DNA of 64,000 bases from Pseudomonas alliivorans (GTDB lineage: Bacteria > Pseudomonadota > Gammaproteobacteria > Pseudomonadales > Pseudomonadaceae). Below, piece after piece: positions 43,768 through 52,448 of the stretch. Each line of letters opens with the position of its first letter. The first letter of the stretch is position 1. Where the stretch lies: the NCBI RefSeq assembly GCF_017826695.1, contig NZ_JAFFZW010000002.1:744001-808000 (forward strand), written 5' to 3'. Position numbers and translations under genes: made by a program. The notes beneath the pieces were generated by a model that worked only from the letters and a program-made list of their open reading frames with translations, did no database searches and was not told the origin of the DNA.

Positions 43768-45219
43768 ATGTCCGGCATTCAGGGAAGAGTTCTGCAAACC
43801 CACCCTCCGCTGGTGGTCGATCTGGATGGAACATTGCTGCGTTCGGACGTGCTGTTTGAAACCGCCATGGCGTTCATACGGCAATACCCACTGCAAGTAT
43901 TCAAATTGCTGCTCTGGCTGTTACAGGGTAAGGCTTCGCTCAAGCGAGGGCTCGCCCTGTCGGTCAAGCTGGACATCGCGCTGCTGCCCTATGACGCAGA
44001 TGTCATTGAGTACATTCAGCAAGCGCGCAGGACCGGACGGCTGATCGTCCTTGCGACCGCCGCTCACGAAACACTCGCCACACAAATCGCCAGGCACCTC
44101 AACCTGTTCGATCAAGTGTGGGCGTCCGACGGCGAGGTCAATCTTTCGGCCCATCGCAAACGTGATCTTCTGATCGATCACTACGGCCAGAGCGGCTTCG
44201 ATTACATCGGCAATTCCATTGACGATCTGTGCATCTGGGCGACGGCACGCAAAGCCATCGTTGCCAATCCGCATGCCGGCGTACAGCGCCGGGCGCAAGC
44301 CCAAGGCAATGTCGATCAAGTGCTCAACGCGCACGCAATAAACCTCAAGGACTGGCGCAAAGCGCTACGCCTGCACCAGTGGCTCAAGAACGCGCTGATC
44401 TTCGTACCGCTGCTGGCAGCGCATCAGATTCAGCAATCGCAACAGGTGATCGATGGTCTGCTGGCATTTCTATTCTTCGGCCTCTGTGCGTCGAGCGTGT
44501 ACGTACTCAATGATTTGCTGGATCTGGCAGACGATCGTCACCACCGCAGCAAACGCAACCGTCCGTTTGCCAGCGGCCGTCTACCGATAAAATCCGGACT
44601 GATCGCCGTACCCACCCTGTTGCTGCTGGCGTTTGGCGGTGCTGCGGCGGTCCTGCCGTGGCAGTTTTCGGCCGTACTGGGGGCTTATTACCTGCTGACG
44701 CTGGTGTACTCGCTGTACCTGAAGCGGCACATGGCAGTAGACGTCATCGTGCTGGCGATGCTCTACACCACACGCATTTTGGCCGGCGCAGCAGCATTCC
44801 ATCTGCCACTGACGTTCTGGATTCTGGCGTTTTCGATGTTCCTGTTTCTGAGTCTGGCGCTGGTCAAGCGCTACGCCGAACTGCGTGAAGCGCGAGTGCG
44901 TGAGGTGGAAGGCAAGACCCGCGGCCGCGGTTACTACCCCGGCGACCTGGACATGATCGCCTCGCTCGGCGCCTCTTCCGGCAACCTCGCGGTGATGGTT
45001 CTGGCGCTGTACATCCACGAAGGTGCCACCATCGCGCTTTATCAGCACCCGCACGTCATCTGGCTGGCGTGTCCGTTGCTGCTGTTCTGGATCACCCGCA
45101 TATGGATGCTCACCCACCGCGGGCTGATGAACGATGATCCCGTGGTCTTCGCCATCCGCGACCGCATCAGCCAGGGGATCGGTGCGCTGTTCCTGCTGGT
45201 GTTCTGGGTTGCCGCATGA
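43768..45219 (+). CDS. HAD-UbiA fusion, probable polyprenyl-phosphate phosphoribosyltransferase/phosphatase
   Basis: The 483-residue protein joins an N-terminal HAD phosphatase (VVDLDGTLL, nucleophile D18 in DxD; HRKRDLL; GNSIDDLCIW, motif IV) to a C-terminal UbiA prenyltransferase with about eight helices and the metal/prenyl-phosphate motif NDLLDLADDRHH...KRNRPFASG. In mycobacteria the UbiA Rv3806c makes decaprenylphosphoryl-5-phosphoribose and a separate phosphatase removes the 5-phosphate; the fusion here could do both. AGGAG lies before ATG 43768. The next gene overlaps by 4 bp (ATGA) and is DprE1-like, which strongly supports the pathway. The donor and lipid are inferred. Confidence 0.87.
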   Translation: MSGIQGRVLQTHPPLVVDLDGTLLRSDVLFETAMAFIRQYPLQVFKLLLWLLQGKASLKRGLALSVKLDIALLPYDADVIEYIQQARRTGRLIVLATAAHETLATQIARHLNLFDQVWASDGEVNLSAHRKRDLLIDHYGQSGFDYIGNSIDDLCIWATARKAIVANPHAGVQRRAQAQGNVDQVLNAHAINLKDWRKALRLHQWLKNALIFVPLLAAHQIQQSQQVIDGLLAFLFFGLCASSVYVLNDLLDLADDRHHRSKRNRPFASGRLPIKSGLIAVPTLLLLAFGGAAAVLPWQFSAVLGAYYLLTLVYSLYLKRHMAVDVIVLAMLYTTRILAGAAAFHLPLTFWILAFSMFLFLSLALVKRYAELREARVREVEGKTRGRGYYPGDLDMIASLGASSGNLAVMVLALYIHEGATIALYQHPHVIWLACPLLLFWITRIWMLTHRGLMNDDPVVFAIRDRISQGIGALFLLVFWVAA

Positions 45220-46532
45220 CGGCGCCTCTCTATCCGTGGGGTCGGTATCCCCGGTTCGCGCAGCAGGGCCATGCATGCACGTGGATCGATGACCTGCCGC
45301 AGCACATGGCAGCCACACTGGACCGGCATAAAACCAGCCTGCCGTTCGGCAATGGCCGCAGCTACGGCGACAGTTGCCTGGCGAGCAGCGGCCACGTGCT
45401 GCACATGCATCGCCTGGACCGGTTCATCGCCGCCAACTGGAAGACCGGCATCGTGCGCGTCGAGGCTGGCATGACGCTGGCTCAGGTGCTCACAGCGGCC
45501 ATTGTGCAAGGCTGGTTTCTGCCGGTCACACCCGGTACGCAATTCGTCACTGTGGGGGGGGCAATCGCCAACGACGTGCATGGCAAGAACCACCATCTGC
45601 GCGGGACGTTCGGCTGCCATGTGCTGCGCTTCGGCCTGTTGCGTCAGGGCGAGCAGGCGATGATCTGCTCGCCCGTGGAAAACCCACTGCTGTACGCGGC
45701 GAGCATCGGCGGTCTGGGGCTGACCGGGGTCATACACTGGGCGGACCTGCAACTGATGCCGATCCGCACCGCCCAGATCGACAGCACCGTGGTGCGATTT
45801 GCCAATCTTGGTGAGTTTTTCACCCTCTCTCGGGAACTCGACCATCGCCACGAATACAGCGTGGCCTGGGTGGATTGTCTGGCGCGGGGCAGCAATAGCG
45901 GGCGCGGGGTGTACATCGTGGGCGACCATGCGCGCTTCGGCTCGCTTGAGGTCGAACGGCGCAGCAAACTGAGCGTGCCGGTTACCCCGCCGCTGTCGCT
46001 GATCAATAACCTGTCGCTGCGCGTGTTCAATTCGTTGTATTGGCATGCCCACCCTGCCCGACCGACGCCTGTGCGCAGCGCCTATGAGCCGTTTTTCTAT
46101 CCGCTGGACCGCGTGCTGCACTGGAACCGGGTCTATGGGCGCAAGGGCTTTCAGCAGTACCAATGCGTGATCCCCGAACACGGTGCGCAGGACGCCATGC
46201 AGGCACTGCTCGATACCATCGCCGAGTCCGGTCAGGGTTCATTTCTGGCGGTGCTCAAGCGCTGCGGCGATATCGCCTCGCCGGGCCTGCTGTCGTTCCC
46301 GATGCCGGGCACTTCACTGGCGCTGGATTTTCCGCAACACCGCGACCTTGCCGGCTCGCTGTTCCCGCGTCTGGACGCCATTGTCCATGAGGCAGGCGGG
46401 CGTCTGTACCCGGCCAAGGACGCCCACATGAACGGGAGCGATTTCCGCCAGGCCTATCCGGCCTGGGAACGCCTGGAAGCCCTGCGCGACCCTTCCCTGA
46501 TGTCCCGCTTCTGGAAACGAGTCCTGCCATGA
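45216..46532 (+). CDS. DprE1-like FAD oxidase (polyprenylphosphoryl-ribose 2'-oxidase)
   Basis: DprE1 oxidises the 2'-hydroxyl of polyprenylphosphoryl-ribose. The 438-residue protein has the FAD-binding start (PFGNGRSYGD, about 43-52), VTVGGAIANDVHGKNHH (111-127; FAD-linked His region, H122 equals mycobacterial H132), EWNRxYG-like HWNRVYGRKGFQQYQCVIP and the C-terminal PAKD (K401 equals K418). The position of Cys387, hit covalently by benzothiazinones, is Ala369 here (SLALDFP against NICVDFP). It overlaps both neighbours by 4 bp. Confidence 0.9.
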   Translation: MTAPLYPWGRYPRFAQQGHACTWIDDLPQHMAATLDRHKTSLPFGNGRSYGDSCLASSGHVLHMHRLDRFIAANWKTGIVRVEAGMTLAQVLTAAIVQGWFLPVTPGTQFVTVGGAIANDVHGKNHHLRGTFGCHVLRFGLLRQGEQAMICSPVENPLLYAASIGGLGLTGVIHWADLQLMPIRTAQIDSTVVRFANLGEFFTLSRELDHRHEYSVAWVDCLARGSNSGRGVYIVGDHARFGSLEVERRSKLSVPVTPPLSLINNLSLRVFNSLYWHAHPARPTPVRSAYEPFFYPLDRVLHWNRVYGRKGFQQYQCVIPEHGAQDAMQALLDTIAESGQGSFLAVLKRCGDIASPGLLSFPMPGTSLALDFPQHRDLAGSLFPRLDAIVHEAGGRLYPAKDAHMNGSDFRQAYPAWERLEALRDPSLMSRFWKRVLP

Positions 46533-47269
46533 AACGAATTCTGATCATTGGGGCCACCTCGGCCATCGCCCATGCATGCGCGCGTCTCTGGGCCGCGCAA
46601 GGCTGTGATTTCTTCCTGGTGGCGCGCAGTGCCGACAAGCTGCAGGTCACGGCCGCCGATCTCGAGGGGCGCGGGGCCAGGAAGGTCACCCTGCATGAAA
46701 TGGACGCCACGCATTTTGCCGAACACCCGAGAATGCTCGCCGATTGCCTCGAGGTGCTCGGCCAGATCGATGTGGTGCTGATTGCCCATGGCACCCTGCC
46801 GGACCAGCGCGCCTGCGAACAGGATGTCGGGCTGGCCCTGCAGGAATTCATCACCAACAGCGCGTCGGTGATCGCACTGTTGACGCTGCTTGCCCGACAT
46901 TTCGAGGTCCAGCGTTGCGGCACGCTGGCGGTTATTTCTTCGGTCGCGGGTGAGCGCGGCCGGCCTTCCAACTACCTGTACGGAGCTGCCAAGGCTGCGG
47001 TTTCGACCTTTTGCGACGGTCTGCAGGCGCGCCTGTTCAAGGTCGGTGTACACGTGCTGACCATCAAGCCCGGCTTTGTCGATACGCCGATGACTCGGGG
47101 GCTGTCGTTGCCAGCGGCGTTGCTTGCGCAGCCGGAACAGGTTGCCGAACGGATCGTCAACGGTATCGCACGCCAGGCCACCAGCCTGTACGCACCGGGA
47201 TTCTGGGCACTGATCATGCTGGTGATCCGCTCGATTCCGCAGCCGATGTTCAAGAGGCTGAACCTGTGA
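46529..47269 (+). CDS. DprE2-like SDR (polyprenylphosphoryl-keto-sugar reductase)
   Basis: DprE2 reduces the keto intermediate to polyprenylphosphoryl-D-arabinose. The 246-residue protein has the NAD(P)-binding motif ILIIGATSAIAHACA (about 4-18), the catalytic Ser in VISSVAGERGRPSNYLYGAAKAA with Tyr and Lys in YGAAK, and a hydrophobic C-terminal stretch (LYAPGFWALIMLVIRSIPQPMFKRL) that matches the membrane-associated tail of DprE2. It overlaps the oxidase gene (ATGA) and the next gene (GTGA). Confidence 0.88.
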   Translation: MKRILIIGATSAIAHACARLWAAQGCDFFLVARSADKLQVTAADLEGRGARKVTLHEMDATHFAEHPRMLADCLEVLGQIDVVLIAHGTLPDQRACEQDVGLALQEFITNSASVIALLTLLARHFEVQRCGTLAVISSVAGERGRPSNYLYGAAKAAVSTFCDGLQARLFKVGVHVLTIKPGFVDTPMTRGLSLPAALLAQPEQVAERIVNGIARQATSLYAPGFWALIMLVIRSIPQPMFKRLNL

Positions 47270-48225
47270 CGGCCGCGCCCTGGCTATCCGGCTGGCGTTA
47301 CCGGGCCGTGGTGGTGTCGGTCATCGGATCGGCGCTGGGCTATCTGGCTTTTTGCCTGTGGGGCGGCTGGCACGAGGTGGCGCAGGCTACAGCAAGGGTC
47401 GGCGCGGCGGGTATCGGCCTTGCACTGTTGATGTCGGCCCTCAACTACGGACTGCGTTTCGTGCGCTGGCAGCTCTACCTGCGTGTGCTCGGCCATCCGC
47501 TGGCATGGCGTGCCAGCCTCGCCGCCTATCTCGCAGGATTTGCCCTGACCACCACGCCGGGCAAGGCGGGAGAAGCGCTACGTGGCGTATTGCTTAAACC
47601 GCAGGGCGTGCCTTACCCGCAGAGTTTTGCGGCCTTCGTCAGCGAGCGCCTGTCCGACCTGCTGGCGATCGCCCTGCTGACGCTGTTCGGCCTGTCCTGG
47701 TATCCGCCCGCGCAACCAATGATCGTGATTGGTCTGGCGCTGGTGCTGCTGGGATTGCTGACCCTGTCGCAACGAGGCCTGCTGGAATGGCTGCACGGCA
47801 GGGTTCCGCCGACGACTTCTCGATTAAAGACGCTGCTCAGGCACCTGTTGGACGTGTTGCTGGCCGCTCGCCAATGCCATCGGCTGGATGTGTTGCTGGC
47901 CGCCAGCCTGCTCAGTCTGAGCGCCTGGAGTGCCGAGGCGCTGGCGTTTCACTGGGTGCTCGGCTGGATGGGCGCGGAGATTCCAATGACCTTCGCGGTG
48001 TTTACCTACGCGCTGGCGATGCTGGCCGGTGCCCTGAGCTTCATGCCTGGCGGGCTCGGCGGTGCCGAGGCGGTGATGATCGGGCTGCTGATGTTCAAGG
48101 GCATGCCGGCTGCCGATGCGATTGCCGCGACCCTTCTGATCCGCCTCGCGACACTGTGGTTCGCGGTGGCGATTGGTGCAGTGATGCTTGGAAGGTTCAG
48201 GGATTCGACAACCTTCAGCCGCTGA
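47266..48225 (+). CDS. Flippase-like membrane protein (PF03706/UPF0104)
   Basis: The 319-residue protein starts at a GTG inside the dprE2-like stop (GTGA) and has about eight membrane helices. FALTTTPGKAGEALRGVLLKPQGV (about 86-109) and MLAGALSFMPGGLGGAEAVMIGLLM are the lysylphosphatidylglycerol-synthase-type transmembrane (YbhN) signatures. In this context it could move the arabinosyl lipid across the inner membrane. That role is an inference from position; family function varies. Confidence 0.85.
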   Translation: MTAAPWLSGWRYRAVVVSVIGSALGYLAFCLWGGWHEVAQATARVGAAGIGLALLMSALNYGLRFVRWQLYLRVLGHPLAWRASLAAYLAGFALTTTPGKAGEALRGVLLKPQGVPYPQSFAAFVSERLSDLLAIALLTLFGLSWYPPAQPMIVIGLALVLLGLLTLSQRGLLEWLHGRVPPTTSRLKTLLRHLLDVLLAARQCHRLDVLLAASLLSLSAWSAEALAFHWVLGWMGAEIPMTFAVFTYALAMLAGALSFMPGGLGGAEAVMIGLLMFKGMPAADAIAATLLIRLATLWFAVAIGAVMLGRFRDSTTFSR

Positions 48226-48291
48226 ACAACGCGATTTTTCGCCCCGGAAACACAGGACTGTCCACTGCTCATCTCAACGAGGCGCCGCTTA

Positions 48292-49722
48292 ATGAATTCA
48301 TCCAACGCCAGACACTCCGTCATTGTGCCGTTGCTGCTGTTATGCGCGGCCATCGCGGCAAGCTTCATCGCTTCCAGCGGTCCGATCCAGTGGATGGACA
48401 ATGGGGTATTTCTGGCCGATGCCACCACAGGCAAGTATTTCAGTCAGTCACTCGGCCCGCTCGATCATCCGTTCTATCACGCGTTCAGCTCACTGTTTTA
48501 CGCCCTGTTCGGTTCTCAAGTGCTCAGCCTGATGAACTCGCTGCTCCTGCTGCCTCTGGCATGGATCATTTACCGACTGGCCATCAGTGTCGGTGCCACA
48601 GCCCACCAGGCGCTGCTTGCAGCCACCGCCACCGTGCTGGCCCACGCGGTGTTCTGGGTGTCGACAAAAGCCGAGGTGTATCTGTTGCACACACTGTTCG
48701 TGCTCTTGGGCTATGCCGTGCAGTTCAGTGCCAATCCGCGCCTGACACCTCTGAGGAAGCTGTTCATCATCGGTGTGCTGACGGGCGTAAGCGCTTCGAT
48801 TCACCAACTGACCTTCATCGTGATGCTGCCGCTTTACATCCAGTTGCTGTACCAGCACAAGGCGCGAATCCTGATGACGGTTCCTGGCTTCATGCTCGGA
48901 TTCGCCACTGCCGCGCCGGCGGTGTTCAACGACTTGAACGCCGGAATGAGCCTGATCGATATCGCCCGCCGTTACCTGACGGGTGCCTCGACCACCATCG
49001 CCGGACCGGAATGGGAGAGCAGTCTGTTTCGTTTCGATGACCTGTGGCACGAGAAAAACTCGGTGGTGCTGCTGTTGTTGTCGCTGATCGGTCCGCAGAT
49101 AGCCGGACTGCTGTTGTTCCCCAAGGACAGTCGACTGCGCCTCCTTTGGAGCGCGGCGATGCTGAATCTGATTTTCGCGATTTCCTACAACGTCACCGAC
49201 CGTTTCACGTTTTTCCTGCCGGGGATCGCGATGTTGAGCGTGATTGGCATGATCCAACTGCCCGCGCTGCTGCCACGCAATCGAGCTGGCACTGCACTGC
49301 TCAATGCCTCGGTGCTGACGTCGCCCCTGGTGATCATGCTGGCCTGGTCGCTGTATGCCAGCGGCGTGGTCAATCTCCCCACTCACAAAGAGAAACTGCC
49401 GTTTCGCGAGGACATCCACTATTTCATGGTGCCTTACCTGCCCGACCGGTCTGCCGAACAGTTCGTGAACGCCTACGAACAGTCGGTGCCTGAAGGCGCA
49501 CTGATCATCGCCGACTGGACACCCATGGGCGCGATTCGCTCCGCACAAGCGGTGGGACGGTTGCGTGGTCGCAGGCTGGCAATGTGCGGCGACAACATCG
49601 ACATCCGCGCCTACCTCGGCAATCCGGGTGTCTATCTGGCGCGTCTGAGCTATTGCGCAATGATTGCGGAGCATTACGCTCTGGAGGACAAGTCAGTGGG
49701 GTTTGCGTTACACACCAAGTAA
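48292..49722 (+). CDS. GT-C-type membrane glycosyltransferase candidate (DUF2723-like)
   Basis: The 476-residue protein has about ten helices and an extracytoplasmic loop near its start that carries the acidic/His motif typical of GT-C enzymes: PIQWMDNGVFLADA and SLGPLDHPFYHAF (about 31-63). A C-terminal soluble part (about 380-476) follows, probably periplasmic. GT-C transferases take sugars from polyprenyl-phosphate donors outside the membrane, so this is the natural last enzyme of the pathway. The acceptor (pilin, lipopolysaccharide or another target) is not encoded nearby and is unknown. It starts 66 bp after the flippase-like gene. Confidence 0.78.
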   Translation: MNSSNARHSVIVPLLLLCAAIAASFIASSGPIQWMDNGVFLADATTGKYFSQSLGPLDHPFYHAFSSLFYALFGSQVLSLMNSLLLLPLAWIIYRLAISVGATAHQALLAATATVLAHAVFWVSTKAEVYLLHTLFVLLGYAVQFSANPRLTPLRKLFIIGVLTGVSASIHQLTFIVMLPLYIQLLYQHKARILMTVPGFMLGFATAAPAVFNDLNAGMSLIDIARRYLTGASTTIAGPEWESSLFRFDDLWHEKNSVVLLLLSLIGPQIAGLLLFPKDSRLRLLWSAAMLNLIFAISYNVTDRFTFFLPGIAMLSVIGMIQLPALLPRNRAGTALLNASVLTSPLVIMLAWSLYASGVVNLPTHKEKLPFREDIHYFMVPYLPDRSAEQFVNAYEQSVPEGALIIADWTPMGAIRSAQAVGRLRGRRLAMCGDNIDIRAYLGNPGVYLARLSYCAMIAEHYALEDKSVGFALHTK

Positions 49723-49747
49723 CGCAAATCCCCTTCTGCAACGGCAC

Positions 49748-51574
49748 TCAGGGTTGCCAGAGTGCCTGGCCACCGCCGAGCTTGCGGTCAAGGAAGCTGG
49801 CCGCACTGATCAGCGCCAGATGACTCAGCGCCTGCGGCGTGTTGCCCAAGTGACGCGCATGCGAGTCGAACTCTTCGGCGTACAGGCCCAGGGGGTTGGC
49901 GTAGCGCAGCAGTTGTTCGAACTCCAGGTGCGCCTGGCCTACCCGCCCGGCGCGGGCGAGGCATTCGACGTACCAGAACGAGCAGGCGACAAACGCGCCC
50001 TCTTCTCCTGCCAGACCGTCGTCATGATCGTCGTCGTTGCGATAACGGAACACCATGCCGTCACGCACCAGCGTGCGCTCGATGGCATCCAGCGTCGCCA
50101 GCCACTTGGGATCGCTCGCACCGACAAACCGAACCAGCGGCATCAATAGCATCGAGGCATCCAGATTGCGGCTGCCCTTATGCTGCACGAAATGCCCCAG
50201 TTCTTCGTTCCAGAAGTTTTCCCAGATGTCGTCGTGAATCTGCTCGCGCACCTTGGTCCAGCGCTCGAAAGGCCCGGACAGCGAACGCTTGAACGCCAGA
50301 CGCAACGCCCGATCCAGTGCGACCCAGCACATCAGCCGCGAATGCAGGAAATGCTGATCGCCACCGCGCATTTCCCAGATGCCCACATCCCGATCGCTCC
50401 AGTGCTCGCAGACGTAATCCACCTGACGCACCACGTGCTTCCAGCCATCGTGGGAGATGGCATCGCCGTACTTGTTGGCCAGGTAGACGGCGTCCATCAG
50501 CTCGCCATAGATGTCCAGCTGTGTCTGCTCGTACGCTTCGTTGCCAATGCGCACCGGCAGCGCGCCGCCATAGCCAGTCAGGTGATCCAGGTGTTCTTCA
50601 GGCAGTTTGTCGTGGCCGTCCAGCGCATAAAGAATGCCCATTTTCTGCGTGCGCTCGCAGCTGTCATCCAGACGCCCCCGCACCCAGCCCATGAAGGCAT
50701 TGGCTTCATCGGTATAGCCCAGCCGCATGAAGGCATAAACGGTGAAGGATGCATCACGGATCCAGGTGTAGCGGTAATCCCAGTTACGTTCGCCGCCGGG
50801 AGTTTCCGGCAGGCCGAAGGTCGCCGCCGCAATGATGCCGCCATGCTTGCGCGAGGTCAGCAGCTTGAGCGCCAGCGCCGAACGCATGACCATCTCGCGC
50901 CAGCGGCCTTTGTATTCGGATTGCCCCGCCCAGCGACGCCAGAACGCCAGGGTGTCGTCGAAGTAACGTGAACATTTTCCGGCAGCCACATGCGGGTCAT
51001 CGACACCGCCGAGAATGAACTCGATGGTCTGGCCCTTTTCCATCTGGAACTCGGCAACCGCTGCGTCGTGCTCCACATGCAGAGGCGTCGCCGCAGACAG
51101 GCGCATGCCCGGCTGGCCCTCGGCCTGAAAGCAGACGTCGTTGCCTTCCTGATGCGCGGCGGTCTCGGCGCGGCTGTAATCCATACGCACCCTGCAACGC
51201 ATGCGCATGGTGGCTTTGCCGAAGCGAACCTGAACCCGCCGCACGATGCGCGGCAGGTCGTCCTCGTCCTCGCCGATGGGCATCAGGTCGGTAACCTCGA
51301 CGACCGCCTCTTCGGATATCCAGCGGGTCTGCAGCACGTTGGTGTCCGGCAGATAGATCTGCAGGCGTCGCGCATCAGGCAGGTCCGGTGCCAGCTGGAA
51401 GATGCCCGCGTCGTGGGTGTCGAGCAGTGCGGTAAAGATCGAGGGGCTGTCGAAATCCGGCCAGCAGCAGAAGTCGATGCTGCCTGTGTCGGCGATCAGT
51501 GCAGCACTGCGCATGTCGCCAATGATGCCGTGATTCTCGATCGCATTCTGTGCCTCTTCTGGAAAGTCAGCCAT
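49748..51574 (-). CDS. Glycoside hydrolase family 15 (glucoamylase/trehalase-like)
   Basis: The 608-residue protein starts IENHGIIGDMRSAALIADTGSIDFCCWPDFDSPSIFTALLD, the GH15 N-terminal beta-sandwich pattern. The catalytic (alpha/alpha)6 barrel includes GGERNWDYRYTWIRDASFTVYAFMRLGY (about 264-291). GH15 enzymes cleave alpha-glucosidic bonds, for example in glucans or trehalose. No signal peptide is seen, so it acts in the cytoplasm. It overlaps the SDR gene upstream by 8 bp, which suggests a small operon for a storage or osmoprotective sugar. The substrate is inferred. Confidence 0.92.
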   Translation of the reverse strand: MADFPEEAQNAIENHGIIGDMRSAALIADTGSIDFCCWPDFDSPSIFTALLDTHDAGIFQLAPDLPDARRLQIYLPDTNVLQTRWISEEAVVEVTDLMPIGEDEDDLPRIVRRVQVRFGKATMRMRCRVRMDYSRAETAAHQEGNDVCFQAEGQPGMRLSAATPLHVEHDAAVAEFQMEKGQTIEFILGGVDDPHVAAGKCSRYFDDTLAFWRRWAGQSEYKGRWREMVMRSALALKLLTSRKHGGIIAAATFGLPETPGGERNWDYRYTWIRDASFTVYAFMRLGYTDEANAFMGWVRGRLDDSCERTQKMGILYALDGHDKLPEEHLDHLTGYGGALPVRIGNEAYEQTQLDIYGELMDAVYLANKYGDAISHDGWKHVVRQVDYVCEHWSDRDVGIWEMRGGDQHFLHSRLMCWVALDRALRLAFKRSLSGPFERWTKVREQIHDDIWENFWNEELGHFVQHKGSRNLDASMLLMPLVRFVGASDPKWLATLDAIERTLVRDGMVFRYRNDDDHDDGLAGEEGAFVACSFWYVECLARAGRVGQAHLEFEQLLRYANPLGLYAEEFDSHARHLGNTPQALSHLALISAASFLDRKLGGGQALWQP

Positions 51575-52367
51575 TGCCTCGGAACTCCGGATAAAGGGTC
51601 ATGCCGCCGTCGATGAACAGCGTCGTGCCGTGCACGTAATCCGAGGCGTCGGACGCCAGCCAGACCACGGCATTGGCCACGTCCTCCGGCTCGCCGATGC
51701 GGCCATAGGGAATCAGTTCGAGCATTTTCTTTTCCGCATCACCCTTTCGCGCATCGGCGTTAATCGGGGTGCGGATGGCGCCGGGCGCAATGCTGTTGAC
51801 ACGAATCTTCTGCTCGCCCACTTCCTGGGCAATGCTGCGCATCAGCAGATCGACGCCACCCTTGGAGGCCGCGTAATTGACGTGCCCGGCCCAGGGAATG
51901 AGTTGGTGCACCGAACTCATGTGAATGATCTTGCCCATTGCCCGTGACACGTCCTTGCGCATGCCCTGGCTGATGAACTGGCGTACGGCGGCGCGGGCGC
52001 AGAGGAACTGGCCGGTGAGGTTGACGTTGATGACCGTGTTCCAGTCCTCAAGACTCATGTCGACGAACGCGGCGTCTTTCTGAAGACCGGAGTTGGCGAA
52101 CAGAATGTCCAGCGCCCCGAACTGCTCGATGGTCTGGGCGAACAATCGCTCGACCTCGTCTTCTTTGGAAACGTCGGCGCCCATGGCGATTGCCTGCCCA
52201 CCCGCCGCACGAATCTCGTTCGCGAGTTTTTCGGCAGGTTCAGCCTTGGAGTGGTAATTGATCACGACCGCAGCGCCGGCATCTGCCAGAGCGCGCGCGG
52301 CCGCAGCGCCCAGACCGGAGCTGGCGCCGGTGACGAGTGCGACTTGTTGCTTGAGAGAGATATGCAT
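51567..52367 (-). CDS. SDR oxidoreductase, glucose-1-dehydrogenase-like
   Basis: The 266-residue SDR has VALVTGASSGLGAAAARALADAGA (about 9-32), the NAG-like NSGLQK, the catalytic Ser-Tyr-Lys in HMSSVHQLIPWAGHVNYAASKGG and a closing DGGMTLYP. It is similar to bacterial glucose 1-dehydrogenases. It is the first gene of a pair with the GH15 enzyme and overlaps it by 8 bp, so the hydrolase and the dehydrogenase could work in series on glucose. The substrate is inferred from context. Confidence 0.9.
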   Translation of the reverse strand: MHISLKQQVALVTGASSGLGAAAARALADAGAAVVINYHSKAEPAEKLANEIRAAGGQAIAMGADVSKEDEVERLFAQTIEQFGALDILFANSGLQKDAAFVDMSLEDWNTVINVNLTGQFLCARAAVRQFISQGMRKDVSRAMGKIIHMSSVHQLIPWAGHVNYAASKGGVDLLMRSIAQEVGEQKIRVNSIAPGAIRTPINADARKGDAEKKMLELIPYGRIGEPEDVANAVVWLASDASDYVHGTTLFIDGGMTLYPEFRGNG

Positions 52368-52448
52368 CGAATTTCAGCCTCGAAGTCTGCTAGGGCATGC
52401 GTTAGATGCTGACTGGCGAGGCTGAAAGTTAGTTCAGTGGCGTTCCGC

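Noticed and set aside
48490..49674. A 394-codon open frame antisense to the GT-C-type gene
   Set aside because: The opposite frame has ten helices and a sensible start; this one is composed mostly of Q, R and H.
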